Shown here in pieces: positions 14,064-22,669 of a DNA stretch of 23,167 nucleotides. The DNA comes from Onstottus_A sp049273835. Its GTDB lineage: Bacteria > Acidobacteriota > Blastocatellia > UBA7656. The DNA lies in assembly GCA_049273835.1 (NCBI GenBank), contig JBASRM010000269.1:1-23167 (forward strand), read 5' to 3'. Every line of letters starts with the position of its first letter. Within the stretch, counting starts at the first letter, position 1. The translations under genes and the position numbers were made by a program. Below the pieces are notes generated by a model that made no database searches, had not been told where the DNA came from, and saw nothing but the letters and a program-made list of their open reading frames with translations.

Positions 14064-16493
14064 ATGGAGACGTTGATTCAAGACTTGCGCTACGGCGCAC
14101 GCATGTTAGCGAGAAAACCGGGCTTCACCGTTGCGGCATTAATAGCGTTGGCCCTGGGAATAGGAGCTAACACCGCGATTTTCAGCGTTGTGAACGCGAT
14201 CCTGCTGCGTCCGCTGCCGTACAACGCCCCCGATCGTATCGTCGCCTTCTGGGAAGACAACGTGGCTAACGACATCAAGCGGGAATCGACGTCGGGGCCG
14301 AATTTTACCGATTGGAAGGCTCAAGCAGAGTCGTTCGAGGCGATGGCAGCCTTTTACCGCTCGACGTCAATACTTTCGGGCGACGGCGAGCCCGAACGCC
14401 TACTCGGATGTACCGTCACCGACGGCTTCTTCTCCGTGTTGAAAGTTGAGCCGGCACTTGGGCGCATCTTTCTTCCGGACGAATTTGGTCCCGGCAAGAA
14501 CCGGGTAGTGATTCTGAGTGACGGAATGTGGCGTCGAAGGTTTGGCGGCGATCACAACATCCTCGGAAAGTCGCTGACGCTCAGCGGCGACCCATACACT
14601 GTTGTCGGAGTTATGCCGGCGCATTTCCGCAACCCGAGACCCGAGGACCGCAAACCCACAGAGTTGTGGATGCCTGTCAGCCGGGACATCGCCAAAATGG
14701 GCCGACGGAGCGATTTCCTAAGCATAATAGCCCGCCTCAAACCGGACGTCTCAATCGAACAGGCCCGCGCGGAAATGAACACCATCGTCGGCCGGCTCGA
14801 GCAACAGTATACGGAACAAAATATCGGGTGGTCTGTAGTGATTGTTCCTTTACATGAGCGATTCGTCGGCGACGTCAAACTTGCCATATATGTTCTACTC
14901 GGAGCCGTTTGTTTCTTGTTGCTGATCGCCTGCGCCAACGTGGCAAACTTGCTTCTGGCCCGTGCCGCGTCGCGAGAGAGAGAAATAGCTATTCGCACCG
15001 CTCTTGGAGCGGGCAGGAGGCGGCTCGTCCAGCAGCTGCTAACCGAGAGCGTTGCGTTGGCAATGGCCGGTGGAGTTCTGGGTCTTCTGCTGGCACTGTG
15101 GGGAGTTGGGCTTCTAACATCGCTCGGCCCGGAAAGCATTCCGCGCATCAACGATGTGAGCCTCGATAAAAGGGTGCTCGCCTTTACGCTGATTGTCTCG
15201 CTGTTGTCAGGCACAGTCTTCGGCCTGGCGCCCGCGATGCACGCATCGAAGACAAATTTGAACGACGCGCTTAAGGAGGGAGGCAGGAGCGGCGCCGAGA
15301 GTGCAGGCGGCCGCCGCGCGCGCAGTGTGCTTGCGGTAGCCGAGATTGCCCTCTCGTTTGTTTTGTTGATTGGCGCAGGATTGATGATCAAAAGCTTCTT
15401 GAAGCTTCAACAGGTCAGCCCGGGGTTCAATCCTAATCGGGTTCTGACGATGGATTTGCTGTTGCCATCGTCTAAGTATCCCGATGGCACACCGGTCGTC
15501 GCAGCCTTTTACAAACAGCTTCTCGAACAGGTCTCGAGCCTACCCGCGGTCGAATCTGCCGGTACGATCGACGCGCTTCCGTTGGCGCGAGGCCCGAGTG
15601 TTTTGAGCTTCGTAGTTGAAGGGCGTCCGCTGCCGCCACCCGATAAAGTAGTTGACGCCGAAACCCTTATCGCCAGCCCCGGCTATTTCCGTGTCCTCGG
15701 AATACCGTTGATCAAGGGACGTCTCTTTGCCGAACAAGACGGCGAAAAGACTCAAGGCGTCACTGTAATAAACTCGACGATGGCCCGGCGGTATTGGCCT
15801 GATGAGGAGCCTCTTGGCAAGCGGGTCACCCTGGGCGATCCGCAACAAGGGCCATGGCTCACGATTGTTGGAATCGCCGGCGACGTCCACCAGTCGGCAA
15901 TGGAAGCAGAACCGTACCCGCAAATGTACCTGGCGTTCGCGCAGGCGCAGCGTCGTTCCATGTCTCTGGTCGTGCGTACTTCTGTTGACCCGTTGACACT
16001 GGTGCCGGCAGTGCGCAGCCAGATATGGGCGATTGACAAGGATCAGCCGCTCTACAATGTGCGTACGATGGACCAAATTCTTTCGGAGTCCGTCGCGCGG
16101 CCGCGATTCAATACGTTGCTGATCGCGATCTTCGCGGCGATAGCGATTGTCCTGGCCGCCGTTGGAATCTATAGCGTTATGTCGTATTCGGTTACCCAAC
16201 GAACCCACGAGATAGGCGTACGCCTGGCTTTGGGCGCTCAAGCCGGCGAAGTGTTGGCGCTTGTGATTCGACAGGGGATGACCGTAGCGCTGCTGGGTGT
16301 TGGATTGGGGGTTGCTGCTGCGTATGCATTGACCCGCCTGATGTCGAGCTTATTGTTTAACGTGACCGCAACTGATCCGTTCATCTTTGCCGCCATTTCA
16401 GTGATTCTCGCCGGAGTGGCTCTGGGAGCCTGTTCCATCCCGGCTCGACGCGCGATGAAAGTGGACCCGATGGTCGCGCTGCGATACGAATAG
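14064..16493 (+). CDS. ADOP-6, duplicated MacB/FtsX-like permease
   Basis: 809 residues from ATG 14064, 4 bases after GGAGG (14055-14059). An open frame extends upstream to 13968, but that part is translated seven-base repeat and is not credible coding sequence. Start METLIQDLRYGARMLARKPGF, helix 1 LALGIGANTAIFSVVNAILL, periplasmic domain, ACANVANLLLARAASREREIAIRTALGA, KEGGRSGAES linker, second periplasmic domain with GDVHQSAM at the position of the DIRH motif, last module GIYSVMSYSVTQRTHEIGVRLALGA, and tail PARRAMKVDPMVALRYE. The first coupling region is close to that of ADOP-4. Inner membrane; orphan permease with no adjacent ATPase; substrate unknown. Confidence 0.95.
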   Translation: METLIQDLRYGARMLARKPGFTVAALIALALGIGANTAIFSVVNAILLRPLPYNAPDRIVAFWEDNVANDIKRESTSGPNFTDWKAQAESFEAMAAFYRSTSILSGDGEPERLLGCTVTDGFFSVLKVEPALGRIFLPDEFGPGKNRVVILSDGMWRRRFGGDHNILGKSLTLSGDPYTVVGVMPAHFRNPRPEDRKPTELWMPVSRDIAKMGRRSDFLSIIARLKPDVSIEQARAEMNTIVGRLEQQYTEQNIGWSVVIVPLHERFVGDVKLAIYVLLGAVCFLLLIACANVANLLLARAASREREIAIRTALGAGRRRLVQQLLTESVALAMAGGVLGLLLALWGVGLLTSLGPESIPRINDVSLDKRVLAFTLIVSLLSGTVFGLAPAMHASKTNLNDALKEGGRSGAESAGGRRARSVLAVAEIALSFVLLIGAGLMIKSFLKLQQVSPGFNPNRVLTMDLLLPSSKYPDGTPVVAAFYKQLLEQVSSLPAVESAGTIDALPLARGPSVLSFVVEGRPLPPPDKVVDAETLIASPGYFRVLGIPLIKGRLFAEQDGEKTQGVTVINSTMARRYWPDEEPLGKRVTLGDPQQGPWLTIVGIAGDVHQSAMEAEPYPQMYLAFAQAQRRSMSLVVRTSVDPLTLVPAVRSQIWAIDKDQPLYNVRTMDQILSESVARPRFNTLLIAIFAAIAIVLAAVGIYSVMSYSVTQRTHEIGVRLALGAQAGEVLALVIRQGMTVALLGVGLGVAAAYALTRLMSSLLFNVTATDPFIFAAISVILAGVALGACSIPARRAMKVDPMVALRYE

Positions 16494-16695
16494 TTTCCAG
16501 CGGGCTGTAGCGGTGAAAGCCTGTATGGGCGGGGGCGTTCCTCTGGGGCCGCCCCTCGCGACCCTGAACGATTCCGCCTCGCAAGATAGGGCCGGTCCCG
16601 GAGTGCCGCCCGTAGGGGACTAACATTTCGTCGTGATGCTCCATTGTTTCTGGTTCAGCGATGTCGCGTTGAGACACGAGAGAACAAGGAGAACG
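16494..16695 (+). other. Gene-free spacer between ADOP-6 and ADOP-7
   Basis: 202 bases without a recognisable gene. A GC-rich stem is possible: GGGGCG (16532-16537) with CGCCCC (16550-16555), loop 12 bases, no T-tract. A short GTTTCTG-GTTCAGC stretch (16646-16659) looks like a two-unit remnant of the seven-base spacer repeat, without a facing AACC arm. An open frame from 16633 runs in frame into ADOP-7 but has no Shine-Dalgarno. No clear promoter was found. Confidence 0.35.
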
Positions 16696-19128
16696 ATGCA
16701 AACTTTGTTACAAGACCTTCGCTATGCAATTCGAATGATGCTGAGTAACCCCGCTTTCAGTGCGGTGGCTGTGCTCGTGCTCGCTCTGGGTATCGGGGCG
16801 AACAGCGTGATTTTCAGCGTGGTCAACGCCGTGCTGCTTCGCTCCTCGCCATACCCAGAGTCGGACCGAATTGTCATACTGTACGAGAGCGATCTTCGAA
16901 GAGACACCAGGGAAGCCATCGCGGCTGCCAACTACCTGGACTGGCGAGATCAAAATCAGGTGTTCGAAAACCTGGCCAGCTACCGTGAGGAGACTTTTAA
17001 CCTCACCGGCGCGGAAAGACCAGAACGCGCGTTTGGCGTTGTGACTACCGCGAATCTGTTCCCAGTGCTTGGAATCAGGCCAATTCTGGGCCGCGTGTTT
17101 CAGACGGAAGATGAGAATCTTGGGCAGGGCCGCCTGGCGGTGATAAGTCAGAGTTTGTGGGAGCGGCGCTTCGCTTCAGACCCCAACATCGTCGGCCAGA
17201 ACCTTACCGCAAACGGCGAGTCTCTCAGAATCATCGGAGTGATGCCCGGCTGGTTCCATTTCCCCGGCCAATCCGATCTGTGGATTCCCCCTCGACAGGT
17301 AGTCCCCGAACATGCCCTAAGGCCGGCGATCAACATGTCGACCAACCGCGATAGTCATTACCTTAGCTCGATCGGCCGGCTCAAACCCGGGGTGACTCTC
17401 GAACAAGCCCGCGCAGATATGGCCACGGTCGCGAAACGCATGGAAACGCAGAATCCCAGTGTCAATATGGATCGCGGCGTAAGCCTGATCACACTTCCCG
17501 AAGCAACTGCCGGCGACATTCGCCCGACTCTTCTTGTTTTCTTTGGAGCGGTAGGCTTCGTGTTGTTGATTGCGTGCGCCAACGTCGCGAACCTTTTGCT
17601 GGCCAGGGCTGCAGCGCGTCAAAAAGAGATGGCAATTCGCACCGCGCTCGGAGCTAACCGATTCAGGCTGATGAGGCAGTTGCTTACCGAAAGCGTGCTT
17701 CTTGCAGTGATAGGGGGCGGCCTTGGAGCACTGCTGGCGCTTTGGGCCATCGACCCCGTTGTCGCGCTGATGCCGGGAGGGATTCGCCGGGCGAACGAGA
17801 TAAAGATCGATCTGCTGGCGCTTGGCTTCACCTTCTCGGTGTCGTTGGTGACGGGCATACTGTTCGGCCTGGTTCCGGCTATGCAAGCGACGAGTGGTGA
17901 CTTGAATGAGTCGCTGAAGGAAGGCGGACGCGGTGGCACCGCCGGCGCGCGGCGAAATCGCATCCGCAGCCTGCTGATCGTCTCTGAAATCTCTATGTCG
18001 CTCGTGCTGCTGATAGGCGCTGGTCTTATGATCAAGAGCTTCATCCGTCTGGCGGCGGTGGATCCTGGCTTTGAAGCGCGAAACGTCCTCACGATGCGGC
18101 TCTCCCTTCCAGCCAATCAATATCAAGATGCGGGCAGGCGAGCAGCTTTCTTTCAACAAGTCATCGAGCGCCTCGCAGCGCTGCCGGGTGTTCAGTCGGC
18201 GGCCGCGATCTCGCGTCTTCCAATGACTCCCGGAAACAGCACTCGCGGCTTGAGTATCGAAGGACGTCCGGACGATGGCTCAGGCAACGGACCCAGCGCC
18301 GACTACCGCGTGGTCAGCGCCGACTATTTCCGAACGATGGGGATACCGCTGTTGAAGGGACGTTCGTTTACCGAGCGGGACGGAGGTGTTGCGCCGGGTG
18401 TCGCGATCATCAATCAGACGACCGCCCGCCGTTACTGGCCCGACGAAGACCCTCTTGGGAAACGTCTCCGAACCGATACCGATGAACCGTGGATGGAAAT
18501 AGCAGGGATCGTCGGGGACGTTAAGCATGTTGGACTGGACTCGCGCTCGAAGGCTGAGATCTACGTCACCTACCTTACGGATCCCTGGCCGTTTATGACT
18601 GCTGTAGTGCGCACAACCGCCGATCCGAAAACCATGACTGATGCAATGCGAGGCGAGGTATGGACAGTTGACAAGGATTTACCCATTCCGGACATCAAGA
18701 CAATGGACCAGCTCCTGGCAGAATCAGTTGCGGGACGCAGGTTCAACACACTGGTGCTGGGAGTCTTTGCTGGCGTTGCGTTGGTGCTGGCAGCGGTAGG
18801 CATCTACGGCGTGATGTCCTATTCGGTGAGTCAGCGCACGAATGAGATTGGAATCAGAATGGCGCTGGGCGCGACACAGGGCGATGTGTTGAGACTGGTG
18901 GTCGCTCAGGGGATGAAGCTGGTTCTTATCGGCCTTGGAATCGGCCTTGGCGGAGCGTTCGCGCTCACCCGGGTGCTGGCAAGCTTGCTGTTTGCGGTCG
19001 ATTCGACCGACCCTGCCACTTTTGTGACGATCTCGGCGCTTCTGGCAGGAGTGGCTCTGGGAGCCTGTTTCGTGCCCGCCCGGCGCGCGACGCGAGTAGA
19101 TCCGATGGTTGCGCTCCGATACGAGTGA
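16696..19128 (+). CDS. ADOP-7, duplicated MacB/FtsX-like permease
   Basis: 810 residues from ATG 16696, 4 bases after AAGGAG (16686-16691); the in-frame ATG at 16633 was rejected for lack of a ribosome site. Start MQTLLQDLRYAIRMMLSNPAF, helix 1 LALGIGANSVIFSVVNAVLL, then the first periplasmic domain, ACANVANLLLARAAARQKEMAIRTALGA, KEGGRGGTAG linker, second unit with VGDVKHVGL, then GIYGVMSYSVSQRTNEIGIRMALGA, and tail PARRATRVDPMVALRYE. It is the last prefix-less permease in the array; the next gene, padR-1, has its own promoter, so ADOP-7 probably closes the upstream transcription unit. No intrinsic terminator with a T-tract was found after it. Confidence 0.95.
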   Translation: MQTLLQDLRYAIRMMLSNPAFSAVAVLVLALGIGANSVIFSVVNAVLLRSSPYPESDRIVILYESDLRRDTREAIAAANYLDWRDQNQVFENLASYREETFNLTGAERPERAFGVVTTANLFPVLGIRPILGRVFQTEDENLGQGRLAVISQSLWERRFASDPNIVGQNLTANGESLRIIGVMPGWFHFPGQSDLWIPPRQVVPEHALRPAINMSTNRDSHYLSSIGRLKPGVTLEQARADMATVAKRMETQNPSVNMDRGVSLITLPEATAGDIRPTLLVFFGAVGFVLLIACANVANLLLARAAARQKEMAIRTALGANRFRLMRQLLTESVLLAVIGGGLGALLALWAIDPVVALMPGGIRRANEIKIDLLALGFTFSVSLVTGILFGLVPAMQATSGDLNESLKEGGRGGTAGARRNRIRSLLIVSEISMSLVLLIGAGLMIKSFIRLAAVDPGFEARNVLTMRLSLPANQYQDAGRRAAFFQQVIERLAALPGVQSAAAISRLPMTPGNSTRGLSIEGRPDDGSGNGPSADYRVVSADYFRTMGIPLLKGRSFTERDGGVAPGVAIINQTTARRYWPDEDPLGKRLRTDTDEPWMEIAGIVGDVKHVGLDSRSKAEIYVTYLTDPWPFMTAVVRTTADPKTMTDAMRGEVWTVDKDLPIPDIKTMDQLLAESVAGRRFNTLVLGVFAGVALVLAAVGIYGVMSYSVSQRTNEIGIRMALGATQGDVLRLVVAQGMKLVLIGLGIGLGGAFALTRVLASLLFAVDSTDPATFVTISALLAGVALGACFVPARRATRVDPMVALRYE

Positions 19129-19163
19129 GCTCAGTATCAATGAAGACACAGGCCCTCTGAACT

Positions 19164-19188
19164 ATCCACCCACTGCCGTGGCGGGATT
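19164..19188 (-). repeat. 25-base element upstream of padR-1, inverted relative to 22602-22628
   Basis: Read on the minus strand this is AATCCCGCC, ACGGCAGT, GGGTGGAT; the plus-strand element at 22602-22628 reads AATCCCACC, TACGGCAGT, GGGTGGATT. They differ by one substitution, one extra T and one end base. It ends 46 bases before the padR-1 -35 hexamer. The ends can pair imperfectly to make a small hairpin. It may be a member of an interspersed repeat family or a shared regulatory element. Confidence 0.7.
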
Positions 19189-19228
19189 GGAAGAAGTGGG
19201 GTGGGGTTCTCAAGTGGACATGGTCTAT

Positions 19229-19285
19229 CTCCTATTGACATTCTATAGGTCACATCTGTAATCTCCTACAGACATTCTGTAGGAG
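19229..19285 (+). promoter_or_regulatory. Two tandem dyads at the padR-1 promoter, probable PadR operators
   Basis: The second dyad (19263-19285) is a perfect inverted repeat with 10-base arms CTCCTACAGA and TCTGTAGGAG around CAT; its right arm contains the AGGAG of the ribosome site. The first segment (19229-19251) matches it at 18 of 23 positions and is centred on 19240, the last base of the -35 TTGACA. Centres are 34 bases apart, close to three helical turns, so two dimers could sit on one face. PadR proteins are winged-helix dimers that often bind their own promoters; autorepression is inferred from position and dyad symmetry, not shown. Confidence 0.65.
19235..19262 (+). promoter_or_regulatory. 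Predicted sigma-70 promoter of padR-1
   Basis: The -35 hexamer TTGACA (19235-19240) is perfect, followed after 16 bases by TGTAAT (19257-19262), 5 of 6 to consensus. The predicted transcript would start near 19269, giving a leader of only about 20 bases before the ATG at 19292. Confidence 0.7.
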
Positions 19286-19291
19286 GTGGTT

Positions 19292-19627
19292 ATGTCGGGA
19301 GGCACGGACGATCTTCTTCAAGGCACGCTCGATTTGCTGATCCTCAAGACACTTGGTCTAGGTCCAAACCATGGCCTGGGGATCGCACGCCGAATCAATC
19401 AAATCACCCAGGGTACTTTTCATCCGAAACCCGGCTCTCTTTTTCCTGCGCTGCATCGGCTCGAGGAGAAGGGCTGGCTCGTATCGGAATGGGGTGAGTC
19501 CGAGAACCGCCGAAAGGCAAAGTACTACAAACTGACCAGGACTGGCCGCCGGCATCTGGAAACCGAGACCGCTAATTGGGAGCGAATCGCGTCGGCGATT
19601 TTTCTTGCGCTCGACGCGACTTCGTGA
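19292..19627 (+). CDS. PadR-1, PadR-family transcriptional regulator
   Basis: 111-residue winged-helix regulator of the short acidobacterial PadR type. LLQGTLDLLILKTL (8-21) is the first helix, HGLGIARRIN (27-36) the second, GSLFPALHRLEEKGWLVSEW (48-67) the recognition helix and wing entry, RRKAKYYKLTRTGRR (73-87) the wing and start of the C-terminal dimer helix. Start ATG 19292 is 5 bases after AGGAGG (19281-19286); an in-frame GTG at 19286 overlaps that site and was not used. Compared with PadR-2 it lacks one residue in the first turn (KTLGLGP against KTLEGLGP) and has PKPGSLFPAL in place of LNQGTIYPAL at the recognition region, so its DNA preference may differ. It lies 190 bases ahead of prefix-type ADOP-8, its likely target besides itself. 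Confidence 0.93.
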   Translation: MSGGTDDLLQGTLDLLILKTLGLGPNHGLGIARRINQITQGTFHPKPGSLFPALHRLEEKGWLVSEWGESENRRKAKYYKLTRTGRRHLETETANWERIASAIFLALDATS

Positions 19628-19817
19628 AGTAGTCGCGACTTTAGTCTCTCAGGTCCCGTGCCGTTCGGCGCGAGCTTCCGCTCTCCGCAATGCGGTTGGG
19701 ATGAACAGACATTGACCTCAATTGCCCTCATTACGTTTCTACTTTGCTTCCTCAATACCATTGTGTGCCCGCAACCTGCACGGCAGGTCGAACAGAATAA
19801 GCTTTTCAGGAGCTGAT
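19628..19817 (+). other. Spacer between padR-1 and ADOP-8
   Basis: 190 bases with no gene. It contains ACAGACATT (19705-19713), identical to nine bases inside the padR-1 downstream operator, which could be a half-site, though a nine-base match may be chance. The self-complementary AGTCGCGACT (19631-19640) sits just after the padR-1 stop but has no T-tract. No confident promoter is seen, so ADOP-8 may be read from the padR-1 promoter. Confidence 0.3.
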
Positions 19818-22463
19818 ATGTCTATCTTCCATCGCCTTCGAAGTCTGTTAACGAATTTGTTTCGCCGAGATCACGCGGAGCGCGAACTAGATGCGGAAAT
19901 GAGCGCGCACCTGGCAATGCTCATCGATGAGAAAGTCGCAACCGGGTTGAGCGCTGACGAAGCATATCGAGCCGCGCGAATCGAGTTTGGAGGAGTCGAT
20001 CAAGTGAAGGAACAGGTGAGGGACATTCGCACCGGGGCCATGATCGAGCAGGCGAGGCTGGACGCGCGATACGCGCTGCGCCTGATGCGAAAGAATCCGG
20101 GGTTCACTGCAATCGTTTTAATCACGCTCGCGCTTGGGATCGGCGTGAACACGGCGATCTTCAGTCTGGTTGACGGGATTCTCCTGCGCCCGCTTCCTTT
20201 TGATGACCCCGATCGTCTGGTGAGAATAATGCAGTCGCAACCGCAACTGGGATTGGAGACCTGGAACCTTTCACAAGCGAGCTTCACGGCATTGCGAGAC
20301 AACACGCATTCGCTCGAAGCGATCGCGGCTTATTCAACCAGCGGCGCGAATCTCACTGGAGATGGTGATCCGGAGCGCGTTTCCATCGGCACCGTCAGCG
20401 CTGATTTCTTCAAGGTTCTGGGTCGTCCGCCGCACCTCGGGCGCGTCTTTCGTACAGGTGAAGATGCACCCGGGAAGAACGGCATCTGCGTCATCAGCTT
20501 CGGGTTTTGGCAACGTCGGTTTGGCGGTGATCCCGACATCGTCGGCCGATCACTGAACTTGAACAATAATGCTATCGAGGTAATTGGCGTTATGCCGTCA
20601 GGCTTCACTTTTCCTCGGCCCGAAATTGAGATGTGGACTCCTCTGGCGCTGAATCCGACCAGGAGCGCGCCATACTTTCTGAGAGGGATCGCGCGCCTCG
20701 GGCGGGGCGTCTCCTTGACAGAGGCAGAGACGGAAACTAAGGCGACGCTTTGGGCCTACGCTCGCCAGCATCCTGACATAAGCGAAAGCAGAGTGCCGCT
20801 CGACAATGGCTCTGCTTTGAAGACGATAGTCACACCTCTGAAGCAGGCGATGGTCGGAGCTACGGAAAAGCCTCTGCTCATCCTGCTGTGCGCGGTAGGA
20901 TTGGTGCTGTTGATTGCCTGCGCCAACGTCGCGAACCTGCTGCTGGCGCGAGCCACCGCGCGGGTCAGAGAAGTTGCAGTTCGGTTTGCGCTCGGCGCGA
21001 CCCCGTCTCGTGTAGCCAGACAACTGCTCACCGAGAGTCTGGTCCTCGCGTTCATCGGCGCGGCAATCGGTGTGATGCTGGCGTGGCTCGGGGTGCGGAT
21101 GCTGGACAAGATGCCGATCGACGGGATACCGAGAATTGAAGTAGTGAGTGTCGACGGACGCGTGCTGGCCTTCACTGCCGGACTTGCGCTGGTGACCGGG
21201 CTGTTGTTCGGGCTGATGCCTGCTTTGCGGGCATATCGCATGGGCATGGTTGCGGCGATGCACGAGGGAGGACGCGGCGGAATCTCGAGCCGGCGATCGA
21301 ATAGCGTCCTGGTGGCGGCCCAGTTCGCGCTTTCATTTGTTTTGCTGATCGGCGCGGGACTGCTGCTGAAGAGTTTTCAGCGGCTGCAGTCTGTCGATCT
21401 CGGATTCAACCCGGATAAGCTGCTGACGATGTCCGTCTCTCTTCCGGGTCGTAAGTACCCGAAGCCGGAACAATCACTGCAGTTCTATCAGAACCTGATC
21501 GATCGATTAGCCGGTATGCCGGGAGTGCGCGCGGCGGGACTCATCACCACTATTCCATTTGCTGGCGACGGCAACAGCGACAATTTTATAGTCGAAGGAC
21601 ACGAACCGGCGACTGGGGATGAAGGAGTCCAGACCCAATTGTTGGCGATGACGCCCGGGACGTTTCAAGCGATGGGAATACCTTTGCTGCGCGGAAGGGA
21701 TTTTCTGGAATCAGACAAAAGCGACTCGCAACCGGTAGCCATAATAGATGAGACTCTGGCGCGCATGTATTGGCCGGACGGCGACGCATTGGGAAAGAGA
21801 GTCGAGACGACAGGTGATATGCAATGGATGACCATCGTGGGCGTGGTTGGCGGAATCAAGCAATACGATCTTGCGGAGAAGCTGCAGCCTCACATCTATG
21901 CTCCGCTCGCGCAGTCGCCGACGCTACTGGCCCGGCTCGTTGTTAACACCGACGGGCCCCAAAATGCCACTATCGGTGCAATCCGGAGCGCAGTGTCCGG
22001 GTTGGATCCCGACATCCCGCTGTACTCGATCAGATCCATGAGCGATGTCATCGGTCGAACGCTCAACGGCCAGCGGTTGACGAATCTGCTGCTGATGTCC
22101 TTTTCGGTGTTGGCCTTGTTGCTCGCAGCGGTGGGGATATACGGCACAATGTCACTCTATGTCGGCAGCCGCAAGAATGAATTTGGCATCCGTCTGGCGC
22201 TTGGAGCGCAACCGGGCGCTCTGCTGCGGTTGGTGCTGCGGGAAGGAATGCTGCTGATCGCGGCCGGGATTGGAATAGGGGTTGGCGCCGCTCTTGTGTT
22301 AACACGGTCGATTGCGAGCCTGCTTTTCGAAGTCAGCCCGACCGACCCGGTTGTCTTTACAGGAGTTCCATTAGTGCTGGTTTTCGTTGCGTTGGCCGCT
22401 TGTTTTGTTCCGGCACGCCGGGCGTCACGTGTCGATCCGATGGTGGCATTGCGTTGTGAATAA
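19818..22463 (+). CDS. ADOP-8, duplicated permease with N-terminal permease prefix domain
   Basis: 881 residues from ATG 19818, 5 bases after AGGAG (19808-19812); the upstream in-frame ATG at 19722 has no ribosome site. Residues 1-72 form the cytoplasmic prefix domain that marks one class of ADOP-like permeases (LRSLLTNLFRR, then ELDAEMSAHLAML, LSADEAYRAARIEFGG, VKEQVRD). Then RYALRLMRKNPGF leads to helix 1 (about 95-118, LALGIGVNTAIF) and the usual double permease plan: ACANVANLLLARATARVREVAVRFALGA, a HEGGRGG linker where other copies have KEGG, a second unit with VGGIKQYDL, last module GIYGTMSLYVGSRKNEFGIRLALGA, and tail PARRASRVDPMVALRCE. The prefix is about 70 residues absent from ADOP-2 to ADOP-7. 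Placement right after padR-1 is the known arrangement for prefix permeases. Cargo and ATPase unknown. Confidence 0.95.
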   Translation: MSIFHRLRSLLTNLFRRDHAERELDAEMSAHLAMLIDEKVATGLSADEAYRAARIEFGGVDQVKEQVRDIRTGAMIEQARLDARYALRLMRKNPGFTAIVLITLALGIGVNTAIFSLVDGILLRPLPFDDPDRLVRIMQSQPQLGLETWNLSQASFTALRDNTHSLEAIAAYSTSGANLTGDGDPERVSIGTVSADFFKVLGRPPHLGRVFRTGEDAPGKNGICVISFGFWQRRFGGDPDIVGRSLNLNNNAIEVIGVMPSGFTFPRPEIEMWTPLALNPTRSAPYFLRGIARLGRGVSLTEAETETKATLWAYARQHPDISESRVPLDNGSALKTIVTPLKQAMVGATEKPLLILLCAVGLVLLIACANVANLLLARATARVREVAVRFALGATPSRVARQLLTESLVLAFIGAAIGVMLAWLGVRMLDKMPIDGIPRIEVVSVDGRVLAFTAGLALVTGLLFGLMPALRAYRMGMVAAMHEGGRGGISSRRSNSVLVAAQFALSFVLLIGAGLLLKSFQRLQSVDLGFNPDKLLTMSVSLPGRKYPKPEQSLQFYQNLIDRLAGMPGVRAAGLITTIPFAGDGNSDNFIVEGHEPATGDEGVQTQLLAMTPGTFQAMGIPLLRGRDFLESDKSDSQPVAIIDETLARMYWPDGDALGKRVETTGDMQWMTIVGVVGGIKQYDLAEKLQPHIYAPLAQSPTLLARLVVNTDGPQNATIGAIRSAVSGLDPDIPLYSIRSMSDVIGRTLNGQRLTNLLLMSFSVLALLLAAVGIYGTMSLYVGSRKNEFGIRLALGAQPGALLRLVLREGMLLIAAGIGIGVGAALVLTRSIASLLFEVSPTDPVVFTGVPLVLVFVALAACFVPARRASRVDPMVALRCE

Positions 22464-22601
22464 GGCCTGAAAATTTCAATGGAGAGGATCACCGGGGATA
22501 CATCGCGCTTATTTGCCTGTCGTCTCGATCTCTTGCCCTGCCGAGTTGCGCGATAGATTTTTGCGGATACCCACCTCGAAAGAGACTGTGTGAGATTTCG
22601 G

Positions 22602-22628
22602 AATCCCACCTACGGCAGTGGGTGGATT
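22602..22628 (+). repeat. 27-base element upstream of padR-2, inverted copy of 19164-19188
   Basis: Sequence blocks AATCCCACC, TACGGCAGT, GGGTGGATT. AATCC-ACC and GGTGGATT can pair over 8 bases with one bulged C and a 10-base loop. It ends 47 bases before the padR-2 -35 hexamer, against 46 for the inverted copy ahead of padR-1. The rest of the 271-base gap between ADOP-8 and padR-2 shows no gene. Confidence 0.7.
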
Positions 22629-22669
22629 GTTGAGATACGGCCTAGATTGGAATACTGACAACCTTCACC

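Noticed and set aside
16532..16555. GC-rich stem after ADOP-6 as a terminator
   Set aside because: Six base pairs with a 12-base loop and no T-run; too weak to call.
22464..22601. Small gene in the gap before padR-2
   Set aside because: No frame with a ribosome site and protein-like composition was found; a frame from 22618 merges with padR-2 but would run through its promoter and operators.
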